Assembly (NCBI GenBank): GCA_963805705.1
Contig: CAWDVH010000005.1
Coordinates: 1,426,001 to 1,490,000 of the forward strand
Direction of reading: 5' to 3'
DNA length: 64,000 nt
Origin: CAWDVH01 sp963805705
GTDB taxonomy: Bacteria; Actinomycetota; Actinomycetes; Streptosporangiales; Streptosporangiaceae
The first letter of the stretch is position 1. Each line of letters begins with the position of its first letter. The translations under genes were made by a program, and so were the position numbers. Below are positions 57,749-64,000 of this stretch, in pieces. The notes beneath the pieces were generated by a model that saw only the letters and a program-made list of their open reading frames with translations, was not told the origin of the DNA and did not search any database.

Positions 57749-59844
57749 TGCTGGGCTGCCACGCTCGCCGAGGTCGCCGAGGTGGTCCCGGCCGGCAGCG
57801 TCACCCGCATGGTCAGGCCGCCGCCCGGCGTGTCCGCCGCCTCGACCGCGCCGCCCATGATGTCCAGGAAGCCCTTCACCACGGCCAGCCCGAGGCCCAC
57901 TCCGCCCGACCCGGTGCCAAAGGGAGATCCCGTGCGGCGCGCGTCGAGCCGCTGGAATGGCTCGAACATGAGCTGCTTGTGCGCGTCCGGCACGCCCCGG
58001 CCATGATCGATGATCGCCAGCACTACCTGGTCGCCCTCGTGCCGGGCGCGCAGCTCAGGCCCGCGATCGGGCGGCGAGTAAGCCAGCGCGTTGGCGAACA
58101 GGTTGGCCAGTACGCGCTCCAGCAGGCCGGGATCGGTACGGACCAGCGGCAGCCCGTCGGGAACCATGAGCCGGACCCGCGCGCCGGCATCGAGCCCCCG
58201 CAGCGCGACCGGCGCCACCTCATCGATCGCCGTCGGCCGCAAGAACGGCTGCAGCGCGCCGGTGTTCAGCCGGCTCATATCCAGCAGGTTCCCGATCAGC
58301 GCGTCCAGCCGGTCCGCGGACTGCTCGATGGTCGCGAGCAGAGCCGTCTCGTCCGCGGGACTCCACTCCACGTCCGTCTGGCGCAGGGTGCTGACGCTGG
58401 CCTTGATCGACGCGAGCGGGGTGCGCAGGTCGTGGCTGACCGCCGCCAGCAGCGCGGTGCGCATCCGGTTGCCCTCCGCCAGCGCCTCGGCCTGGGCGGC
58501 CTGCGTTCGCAGCCGGTCCCGGTCCAGCGCCGCCGTCGCCTGTGCGGCGAACCCGGCCAGCAGCCGGGAGGTGACCGGTCTCGACTGGCCCCCGATGACC
58601 AGTGCCAGGCCCGGCCGCGCCTCGATCCGCACAGCACTCCTGGACGCGGATTCCGGCCCGCCTGCGGGCGTCGGGCTAGTCCCGCTGGCGGCAACCCGGA
58701 TCCACTGGCCGCCCACCTGCTCTAGCAGCTCAGCTTGGCCGCCGCGGGTGCTGGTCAGATGGCGGAGCACGGCAGCAGGCGTGTCGGCGCCGCCGAGGAC
58801 CGTCTGGGCCAGCGCAAGCAGTTCTGCCGCCTCCTCGGCGCTGCGCGCGGCCTGCCGGGCCCGGTGCGCGGCGAGATGGACGACGCTGCTGACCGACACC
58901 GCGACGGTGATGAACAGCAGCAGCGCCAGCAGATTGTGCGCGTCAGCAATCGCCAGGGTGTGCAGGGGAACAGTGAAGTACCAGTTCAGGAGCAGGCTCG
59001 CGGTCACGGCGGCGAGCACGGCCGGCCAGAACCCGCCGACGACGGCCACCGCGATGACCGCGACCAGGTAGAGCAGCAGGTCGTCAGCCAGGCTCAGGTG
59101 ATGGTGCCCGGACACCAGCGCGAGCGTCAGCAGCGGCAGGCCCGCGACGAGGATCACTCCGGCCAGCAGCCGCCGTCCGCCGATGCCGCCCGACAGGTCC
59201 GGCACCCTGAGCCGCCGCCCGGCCCGGCCTGGCGCCGGCTCAGCCAGCAGGCCCGGTTCAGCCAGCAGATCCGGTTCACCCGGCGAGGCGCGCTCAGTGA
59301 GCGAGCCCGCCTCTGGCGCGGCGCCACGAAGTCCGGCCTCACCCGGGGCGGACTTATCGAGGCCCACCTGGGACAGGCCGGCCTCGGGCAGGCCGGCCTG
59401 CGGCAGCTCGGACGGAGCCGTCCAGGGATCCTGCTCCGGCGAGCGCTCGTCAGACGCGTCCATAATCCACAGTGTGAACCCTGATGCCATCCGGCGCACG
59501 CCCGCGCCCGCTCCCGCGCCGGCCAGGCAGCAGAGGAGGATGATCACGGCGGCGTGCGCCGCTAGGGGGCCGGTCGGCCGCAGCTGCGCGTAGGGCGGCC
59601 GGGAGAAGCCGACCACGGTGAGCCAGCCGATCGCTCCGAGCAAGGGCGCGGCGGCCAGCTCGGCGACCAGCGACCCGGCCGCCACGATGACGGCCGCGAG
59701 GATCAGCACCCAGGCGGCGGGCAGCCCGCCGGCCGCGGCCGCAGCCCCCAGAACGAGCAGGGCCGCGAACCCGGCCGGCAGCGCCAGCGGCGCCGACAGG
59801 CCGCGCCGGCGCTGGACGCGGGTCGTCTCCTGGCTGGTCATCAT
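57745..59844 (-). CDS. KdpD-like sensor kinase without the cytoplasmic KdpD sensor domain
   Basis: 699-aa kinase. Residues 1-125 hold three to four extra helices. About 130-200 are an acidic Leu/Pro/Gly/Glu repeat linker (SELPQAGLPEAGLSQVGL). About 225-325 are the four-helix DUF4118 module of KdpD (GGFWPAVLAAVTASLLLNWY). A GAF-like region follows to about 455. HisKA is ALLAAVSHDLRTPLASIKAS and HATPase has NALAYSPPDRG, DHGRGVP and GSGGVGLGLAVVKGFLDIMG. The large N-terminal KdpD osmosensor/Usp domain that normally precedes DUF4118 is absent, so c-di-AMP/K+ sensing must differ. ATG 59844 has no clear ribosome site and may be leaderless. Confidence 0.87.
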   Translation of the reverse strand: MMTSQETTRVQRRRGLSAPLALPAGFAALLVLGAAAAAGGLPAAWVLILAAVIVAAGSLVAELAAAPLLGAIGWLTVVGFSRPPYAQLRPTGPLAAHAAVIILLCCLAGAGAGAGVRRMASGFTLWIMDASDERSPEQDPWTAPSELPQAGLPEAGLSQVGLDKSAPGEAGLRGAAPEAGSLTERASPGEPDLLAEPGLLAEPAPGRAGRRLRVPDLSGGIGGRRLLAGVILVAGLPLLTLALVSGHHHLSLADDLLLYLVAVIAVAVVGGFWPAVLAAVTASLLLNWYFTVPLHTLAIADAHNLLALLLFITVAVSVSSVVHLAAHRARQAARSAEEAAELLALAQTVLGGADTPAAVLRHLTSTRGGQAELLEQVGGQWIRVAASGTSPTPAGGPESASRSAVRIEARPGLALVIGGQSRPVTSRLLAGFAAQATAALDRDRLRTQAAQAEALAEGNRMRTALLAAVSHDLRTPLASIKASVSTLRQTDVEWSPADETALLATIEQSADRLDALIGNLLDMSRLNTGALQPFLRPTAIDEVAPVALRGLDAGARVRLMVPDGLPLVRTDPGLLERVLANLFANALAYSPPDRGPELRARHEGDQVVLAIIDHGRGVPDAHKQLMFEPFQRLDARRTGSPFGTGSGGVGLGLAVVKGFLDIMGGAVEAADTPGGGLTMRVTLPAGTTSATSASVAAQQ

Positions 59845-60065
59845 GCTGTCATTTGACCGCTGATCTGCCGTAACGCCACTGATCTTGGCGGGATCTTAAC
59901 GCCGCTCCCCCGGCTCTTGACGCGGCCTTAGCAGACGCGCCGGCGGCCGGAGCCGGGACTCCATCGCGGGCCCTGCCTGCGCGGCCCCGACCCGGTCACG
60001 GCGCGGCCCGACGTCGAAAGACCCGCAAGCGAAACGGCCTGTCCCGCCGCGAGTTAGCCTCAAGC

Positions 60066-60095
60066 ATGATCGACGACGCGGTGATCCGCCCATGA
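60066..60095 (+). CDS. Nine-codon leader ORF overlapping the Rieske gene start
   Basis: MIDDAVIRP, ATG 60066 to TGA 60093-60095, overlapping the oxygenase ATG at 60092 as ATGA. No strong ribosome site precedes either start, so the leader may load ribosomes by leaderless initiation. Short length means it could be chance. Confidence 0.3.
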   Translation: MIDDAVIRP

Positions 60096-61144
60096 CCGCC
60101 CCCGGCGTGTTCGCCGACCTGCAGGCCCAGCGGCCCTGCTGGCATCCCGTCGCGTTCGCGGCAGAGCTCGCCGACCGGCCTAGGCACGCCGACCTGCTCG
60201 GCGAGCCGCTGGTGCTGTGGCGGGGCCAGGACGGCAGCGCCCGGGTGATGTCAGACCTCTGCGTGCACCGCGGGACCGCGCTCTCGCGCGGCCGGATCAT
60301 CGGCGATGAGCTCGTCTGCGCCTATCACGGGTGGCGTTACGCGGCCGACGGGCGCTGTGTCGCGATCCCGCAGCTGGAGGACCCGGCCAGGGTACCGGCC
60401 AAGGCGCGGGTGCCGGCGTTCCGCGCCCAGGAGCGGTACGGGCTGATCTGGGTCGCCCTCGATGAGCCCCGCTGGCCCCTGCCCGAGGTGCCTGAGCTGG
60501 AGGACGACGGCTGGGCGACGGTGACCGCCGGGCCGTACCAGTGGCAGTGCGACGCGGCGCGCCAGGTCGAGAACTTCACCGATTTCGGCCATTTCCCCTG
60601 GGTGCACCCCGGCCTGCTCGGCGATCCCGCCCGGCCGGTCGTCCCGCGTCACGAGGTACGCACGGAAGGTCACGTGCTGCACTATACGATCGTGCGGCCT
60701 GAGGCGCCGAACACCGACGACTTCCCCGTGTTCAGCAACGAGCAGGCCGGCCCGCCGGAGCGCCGCAGCCGGTACGAGCTGCACCTGCCCTACACCATCG
60801 CGCTGCGGCTCGGCTGGGGCGGCGCCCGCGGCATGGTGTACTTCTTCGCCGCCCAGCCGATCTCGGCGGACCGCTGCGCGGGCTACGTGGTTATCGGCCG
60901 CAATTACAACTTCGACCAGCCCGACCAGGTCATCGAGCAGTTCGAGGACACCATCTTCGGCCAGGACCAGCTCGTGGTGGAGTCGCAGCGCCCCGAGCGC
61001 GTCCCCTTCGACCTGGCGGCCGAGCTGCACCTGAAGTTCGACGCGGTGGCGGTCGCCTACCGCAAGGCCATGCGGGCCAGCGGCCTGGCGGCCACCACCA
61101 TCCCCGATCCGGCCGCGAGGGTCATCCCCGGCCCGCCATCGTGA
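60092..61144 (+). CDS. Rieske non-heme iron oxygenase, alpha-subunit type
   Basis: 350-aa monooxygenase/dioxygenase catalytic subunit. The Rieske [2Fe-2S] ligands are C57/H59 (CVHRG) and C76/H79 (CAYHGW). The mononuclear iron site is N161..D164..H167..H172 in ENFTDFGHFPWVHPG, with the third carboxylate expected in QFEDTIFGQDQ. The bridging Asp and both His are present, so the enzyme looks active. It resembles the vanillate/phenoxybenzoate demethylase (short alpha) group. No reductase or ferredoxin gene is adjacent; the one at 22.4 kb is far. Substrate unknown. Confidence 0.92.
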   Translation: MTAPGVFADLQAQRPCWHPVAFAAELADRPRHADLLGEPLVLWRGQDGSARVMSDLCVHRGTALSRGRIIGDELVCAYHGWRYAADGRCVAIPQLEDPARVPAKARVPAFRAQERYGLIWVALDEPRWPLPEVPELEDDGWATVTAGPYQWQCDAARQVENFTDFGHFPWVHPGLLGDPARPVVPRHEVRTEGHVLHYTIVRPEAPNTDDFPVFSNEQAGPPERRSRYELHLPYTIALRLGWGGARGMVYFFAAQPISADRCAGYVVIGRNYNFDQPDQVIEQFEDTIFGQDQLVVESQRPERVPFDLAAELHLKFDAVAVAYRKAMRASGLAATTIPDPAARVIPGPPS

Positions 61145-61169
61145 CGCGTCCGGCGCAGAGGTCCGCGTT

Positions 61170-61212
61170 ACGGGGGCGTCTTTCAGCCAATATGGCTGAA
61201 AGACGCCCCCGT
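61170..61212. terminator. Strong bidirectional intrinsic terminator
   Basis: Arms ACGGGGGCGTCTTTCAGCCA (61170-61189) and TGGCTGAAAGACGCCCCCGT (61193-61212) are perfectly complementary over 20 bp with loop ATA. It lies 25 nt after the oxygenase stop and next to the corrected MFS stop, serving both convergent genes. No U-tract on either side, as often in actinomycetes. Confidence 0.9.
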
Positions 61213-62793
61213 TAGCGGGTCAGAGCGGCGTCGCCCTCGCCGAGCCGCGTTTGCGCCGCGCTCTGGGAAGCGGTGCTGCCGGAGCTTGCGTTGCCGGTGG
61301 CTGCGCTGCCGGAGCTTGCGCTGCCGGTGTCTGCGCTGCCGGTGGCTCGCGCTGCCGGAGCTTGCGCTGCCGGAGTCTGCGCGGGCGGAGCCTGGCGGGC
61401 CGGACGGCAGCCGCCGGCTGACGGCCAGCGCGACGAGCGCGGACGCGGCGGCGACCGCGAAGGCGACCGTGATGCCCGCGGCCAGTGCCCGTCCCGCGCT
61501 CGCCGCGGCGGCGACCGCGGCCCCGCCGATGCCGATGCCCATCGCGGTGCCGAGCACGTCGGCCAGGCTGAGCGAGGCCGATGCCCAGCCTTCCCGGCCG
61601 GGCGGCGCCGCTCGCAGCATCATCAGCGTGGTCGGCGCGTAGGCCAGGCCCATGCCCAGGCCCGCCACGGTCCAGGCGGCTATGCCCGCCGCGACCGGCA
61701 CGCCGTCGTGCAGCACCAGGATCATGCCGCCCACGCCGGCCAGGATGATCACCAGGCCGAGCCGGACCAGGCGCCGCCCCTCCCACCGCTCGCTCAGCCG
61801 GGCCTGCACCCAGGCACCGGCCGTCCAGGCCAGCGTTGACCCCGTGACCGCGACACCCGCCAGCACCGTGCTCTGCTGGCGCACGGTGGTGATCGTCAGC
61901 GTGACGTAGGCATCGGCCCCGAAGAACGCGAAAGTCAGCAGGCCGCGGGACAGGATGGTCGCCGGGAGCCCCGGCCTGGCCGTGAACGAACCGGCCGGAA
62001 GCAGCCGCCGCAGCACGGGCAGGCCGATCGCGGCGCCGGCGAGAATCGCCCCGGCCCCGGCCAGGCCGCCGCCGGAGCTGGCCGCCAGGGTCAGCCCGGC
62101 CAGGACCAGCGCCGCACCCACGGCCACGCCCACGCCGTCGGCCAGCCGGTGCCCGGCCGCCGGAAGTTTCGCCGGCCGGCCCAGGCGGGCCAGGGCCGGG
62201 ATCGCGAACGACCCGGACACGGCGACGACGGGCAGCAGGCCGAGGAAGATCCAGCGCCAGCCGAACAGGTGCGCTATCTCGGCGCTCAGGGCCGGCCCGG
62301 CCAGGCCAGGAACCACCCAGGCGGTGGACAGGACGGCCATCATCTTGGCCCGGAGGCGCTCAGGCAGGCTGCGGCCGATGGCGACATAGGCGACCGCGGG
62401 CATCGCGCCCGCCCCGAGCCCCTGCAGGACGCGGCCGGCGACGAGTACCGGCATCGAGGGCGCGAGGCCGGCGACGGTCAGGCCGGCGACGAACAGGAGC
62501 AGGCCGGCGATGTACGGCACGACCGGTCCCCGCCGGTCCGCCTCGCGGCCGGCGGCGACGATGCCGATCACCGTTCCCAGCATGAAGGCGCTGAACACCC
62601 ATCCGTACAGGCTCAGGCCGCCCAGATCACGGGCCACGACCGGCATGACCGTGACGACGGCCAGCGCCTCCGCGGCGACGAAGGTGATCGTCAGGACCAG
62701 GCCGCCGGTGAGCGCGCGCCTGTCGGGGGCCCACAGGCCGCCCGTTGCCGTGCCGCCCGTCGTGGCGCCGCCCGTTGCCGCGCCGTTCGTCAT
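61183..62793 (-). CDS. MFS transporter, multidrug-efflux type, with frameshifted repeat tail
   Basis: 536-aa membrane exporter as read here, with 14 probable helices. Motif A-like RGPVVPYIAGLLL and DRRG after TM2, and VAYVAIGRSLPERLRAKMMA, GWRWIFLGLLPVVAV (motif near TM5/6) mark the drug:H+ antiporter group. ATG 62793 has GGTGAGAG upstream; ATG 62832 is nearer the promoter and also possible. After RRLPSGPPGSARADSG the tail is made of 15-nt repeats (SGSASSGSAS), then the frame shifts at about 61347 and runs into the terminator hairpin. The other frame keeps SSGSATG-type repeats and stops with TAA at 61212-61214, just before the hairpin, so that is probably the true end. Confidence 0.85.
   Translation of the reverse strand: MTNGAATGGATTGGTATGGLWAPDRRALTGGLVLTITFVAAEALAVVTVMPVVARDLGGLSLYGWVFSAFMLGTVIGIVAAGREADRRGPVVPYIAGLLLFVAGLTVAGLAPSMPVLVAGRVLQGLGAGAMPAVAYVAIGRSLPERLRAKMMAVLSTAWVVPGLAGPALSAEIAHLFGWRWIFLGLLPVVAVSGSFAIPALARLGRPAKLPAAGHRLADGVGVAVGAALVLAGLTLAASSGGGLAGAGAILAGAAIGLPVLRRLLPAGSFTARPGLPATILSRGLLTFAFFGADAYVTLTITTVRQQSTVLAGVAVTGSTLAWTAGAWVQARLSERWEGRRLVRLGLVIILAGVGGMILVLHDGVPVAAGIAAWTVAGLGMGLAYAPTTLMMLRAAPPGREGWASASLSLADVLGTAMGIGIGGAAVAAAASAGRALAAGITVAFAVAAASALVALAVSRRLPSGPPGSARADSGSASSGSASHRQRRHRQRKLRQRSHRQRKLRQHRFPERGANAARRGRRRSDPLTGASFSHIG
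61277..61378 (-). repeat. 15-nt tandem repeats in the MFS tail
   Basis: Plus-strand unit ctgccggagcttgcg alternates with ctgccggtgtctgcg over about seven copies. One copy at about 61340-61355 has an extra base (ggtggctcgcgctgcc), which shifts the reading frame. Confidence 0.8.
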
Positions 62794-62841
62794 CACGCTC
62801 TCACCGGCTGGATTTACTTTCTGATCAGTCATCTGAACATG

Positions 62842-62872
62842 AGCATAGGAGTTCAACCGTCCTTGAAGTCAA
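62842..62872 (-). promoter_or_regulatory. MerR-type promoter for the MFS gene
   Basis: On the minus strand TTGACT (62872-62867) and TATGCT (62847-62842) are 19 nt apart, the long spacer of MerR/SoxR-family promoters. The spacer contains the near-perfect inverted repeat ACTTCAA-N6-TTGAACT. The implied transcript starts near 62835. No merR-type gene is in this window. Confidence 0.45.
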
Positions 62873-62934
62873 CCGATCACCCCCGATAAGGTCCGGACAT
62901 TAACGAACGTCTATCTGCCAAGGGGGAGGCCGCA

Positions 62935-64000
62935 GTGCCGAATGCGAATGGTCCAGGCGGGACCGGGGCCAGCGGGACCGGCGCCAGCGGGACCGGGGCC
63001 AGCGGGACCGGGCTGCCGTCCGTGGAGCACGTCGTAGTCCTGATGCTGGAGAACCGCTCCTTTGATCACATGCTGGGATACCTGTATTCCGGCGCCGGCA
63101 ACGTCTCTCCCTCGGGTGCGCCCTACGAGGGCCTGAGCGGAACTGAGTCAAATCCGCAGAAGTCGGGAGCGCCGGTCACGGTGTACAAGATCGAGCCGGG
63201 CACGCCGAATGCCTATTTCATGCCGGGGGCCGACCCGGGCGAAGGCTACATGGCCACCAACAGCCAGCTGTTCGGCAGTGAGAAAGGCCCGGCCAGCTCC
63301 GCGACGGCGCCCACCGGCCAGGGCTTCGTCAACGACTTCGCCTACACGCTGAGCTGGCAGTCGCGCGAAAGCGGCTGGTCGATTGTGCCCGGCACGGTCG
63401 CCAGCCAGATCATGGGCTGCTTCACGCCGCAGGCCCTCCCCGTGCTGTCCGCACTGGCCACGGGCTATGCCGTCTGCGACCACTGGTTCGCCTCCGTTCC
63501 CACCGAGACGATGCCGAACCGGGCGTTCGCCTGCTCGGCCACCAGCCAGGGGCACATGGATGACAAGACCCGTACCTTCACCTCGCCGAGTATCTTCGGC
63601 CTGCTGGGGCAGCACGGGCTCAGCTGGGGGATCTACGGCTACGACGCGGAGCCGCTGACCAAGTCGACTTTCACCGACATCAGCGCAGCGGCCGGCGGCA
63701 CCATCGGCCGGTTCACCGACTTCCAGTCGGCGGCGGCCCGCGGCATCCTGCCTGCCTTCAGCTTCGTCGAGCCCAGCTGGTCCGCGACGGGGAACAGCCA
63801 GCATCCGGCCTACGATGTAGCGCTCGGCGAGCAGCTCATCCACGACGTCTACGAGGCGGTGCGCGGCGGCCCCGGCTGGCCGCAGACCCTCCTGGTGGTC
63901 ACCTACGACGAGCACGGCGGCTGCTACGACCACGTGCCGCCGCCCGCTGGCGCGGTAGCGCCCGACAACACCACGGGCGAGTTCGGCTTCGACTTCACCC
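62935..64000 (+). CDS. Phosphoesterase family protein (phospholipase C-like), cut by window edge
   Basis: At least 355 residues of a PF04185-type phosphoesterase (bacterial phospholipase C/acid phosphatase superfamily). GTG 62935 has GGGGAGG (62923-62929) 5 nt upstream. Residues 9-25 are GTGAS pentapeptide repeats. Then VEHVVVLMLENRSFDHMLGY supplies the metal/nucleophile region (ENRSFDH), YAVCDHWFASVPTETMPNRA the substrate region, and LLVVTYDEHGGCYDHVPPP the second metal site. No signal peptide is evident, so it is either cytosolic or exported by an unseen route. It is divergent from the MFS gene. The 3' end is outside the window. Confidence 0.9.
   Translation, partial: MPNANGPGGTGASGTGASGTGASGTGLPSVEHVVVLMLENRSFDHMLGYLYSGAGNVSPSGAPYEGLSGTESNPQKSGAPVTVYKIEPGTPNAYFMPGADPGEGYMATNSQLFGSEKGPASSATAPTGQGFVNDFAYTLSWQSRESGWSIVPGTVASQIMGCFTPQALPVLSALATGYAVCDHWFASVPTETMPNRAFACSATSQGHMDDKTRTFTSPSIFGLLGQHGLSWGIYGYDAEPLTKSTFTDISAAAGGTIGRFTDFQSAAARGILPAFSFVEPSWSATGNSQHPAYDVALGEQLIHDVYEAVRGGPGWPQTLLVVTYDEHGGCYDHVPPPAGAVAPDNTTGEFGFDFT
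62959..63012 (+). repeat. 15-nt tandem repeats at the phosphoesterase N-terminus
   Basis: Units gggaccggggccagc at 62959, 62974 (one change) and 62989, plus a partial fourth, encode GTGAS repeats. Divisible by three, so copy-number change would keep the frame. Confidence 0.85.

Noticed and set aside
1..64000. tRNA genes, rRNA genes, CRISPR arrays, prophage or integrative elements
   Set aside because: None recognised by eye: no cloverleaf-like intergenic segments, spaced repeats, integrases or transposases were seen.

Overview
The window reads as chromosomal DNA of a high-GC actinomycete. Third codon positions are almost always G or C, and GTG starts and 4-nt ATGA/GTGA gene overlaps are common. 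Several arrangements are typical of Actinomycetota: an ECF sigma-K/RskA pair, a C4-zinc-ribbon / RNase H-phosphatase pair next to rnpB, a secretin-less Tad pilus locus of the Streptomyces type, and a BldC-like HTH protein. I cannot name the genus; a filamentous, possibly acid-tolerant actinomycete is a guess, resting partly on a secreted G1 glutamic peptidase. No rRNA, tRNA, CRISPR array, integrase or intact insertion sequence was seen.

Layout. 1-3.2 kb: triose/ketose metabolism (class II aldolase, a HAD phosphatase fused to DhaL, DhaK). 3.2-7.3 kb: UBP-type zinc finger, a cyclic-nucleotide-domain flavoprotein, a double DUF427 protein and a PPK2 polyphosphate kinase. 7.3-12.7 kb: mostly minus-strand single-enzyme genes (AlkZ-like winged-helix protein, F420-type oxidoreductase, two methyltransferases, aldo/keto reductase, DUF3592 membrane protein, BldC-like HTH). 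12.7-15.1 kb: rnpB, RNase H/phosphatase and a zinc-ribbon coiled-coil protein. 15.2-19.2 kb: a PPOX-family protein, RskA (frameshifted)/SigK and a divergent membrane molybdopterin oxidoreductase. 19.2-20.0 kb: an ABC-exporter pseudogene formed by a large internal deletion. 20.1-22.7 kb: an apparent electron-transfer module (Ser-rich exported protein, heme membrane protein, NuoF-like flavoprotein, ferredoxin).

22.7-30.6 kb is a run of six signalling genes: a NarL-type regulator, a kinase-like protein that has lost its catalytic residues, an intact partner kinase, a GAF-type kinase and an OmpR-type regulator/kinase pair. 30.7-34.2 kb holds a GT2-GtrA and a GT39 glycosyltransferase in one operon. 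34.3-39.7 kb holds VOC, alpha/beta hydrolase, tandem GNAT, G1 peptidase, UbiE-like and UbiA-like genes. 39.7-42.2 kb encodes a large membrane protein joining a kinase-like fold to an LPG-synthase-type membrane domain. 42.2-54.4 kb is the Tad locus: a LysM/BTAD protein split over three frames, TadG/TadE proteins, Flp pilin, TadC, TadB, TadA, TadZ, a CpaB-like SAF protein, two secreted proteins and a prepilin peptidase.

54.5-59.9 kb looks like potassium physiology: a KimA-like APC transporter fused to an OB-fold domain, facing a KdpE/KdpD-like pair whose kinase lacks the usual cytoplasmic KdpD sensor. 60.1-64 kb: a Rieske oxygenase, a strong bidirectional terminator, an MFS exporter under a MerR-like promoter, and a phosphoesterase cut by the window edge.

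Two themes recur. Short 15-18 nt tandem repeats sit in at least eight genes or promoters. Apparent frameshifts occur in rskA, the LPG-synthase-like gene, the LysM/BTAD gene (two) and the MFS tail. They are either real lesions or consensus indels in the assembly; read-level data would separate these.
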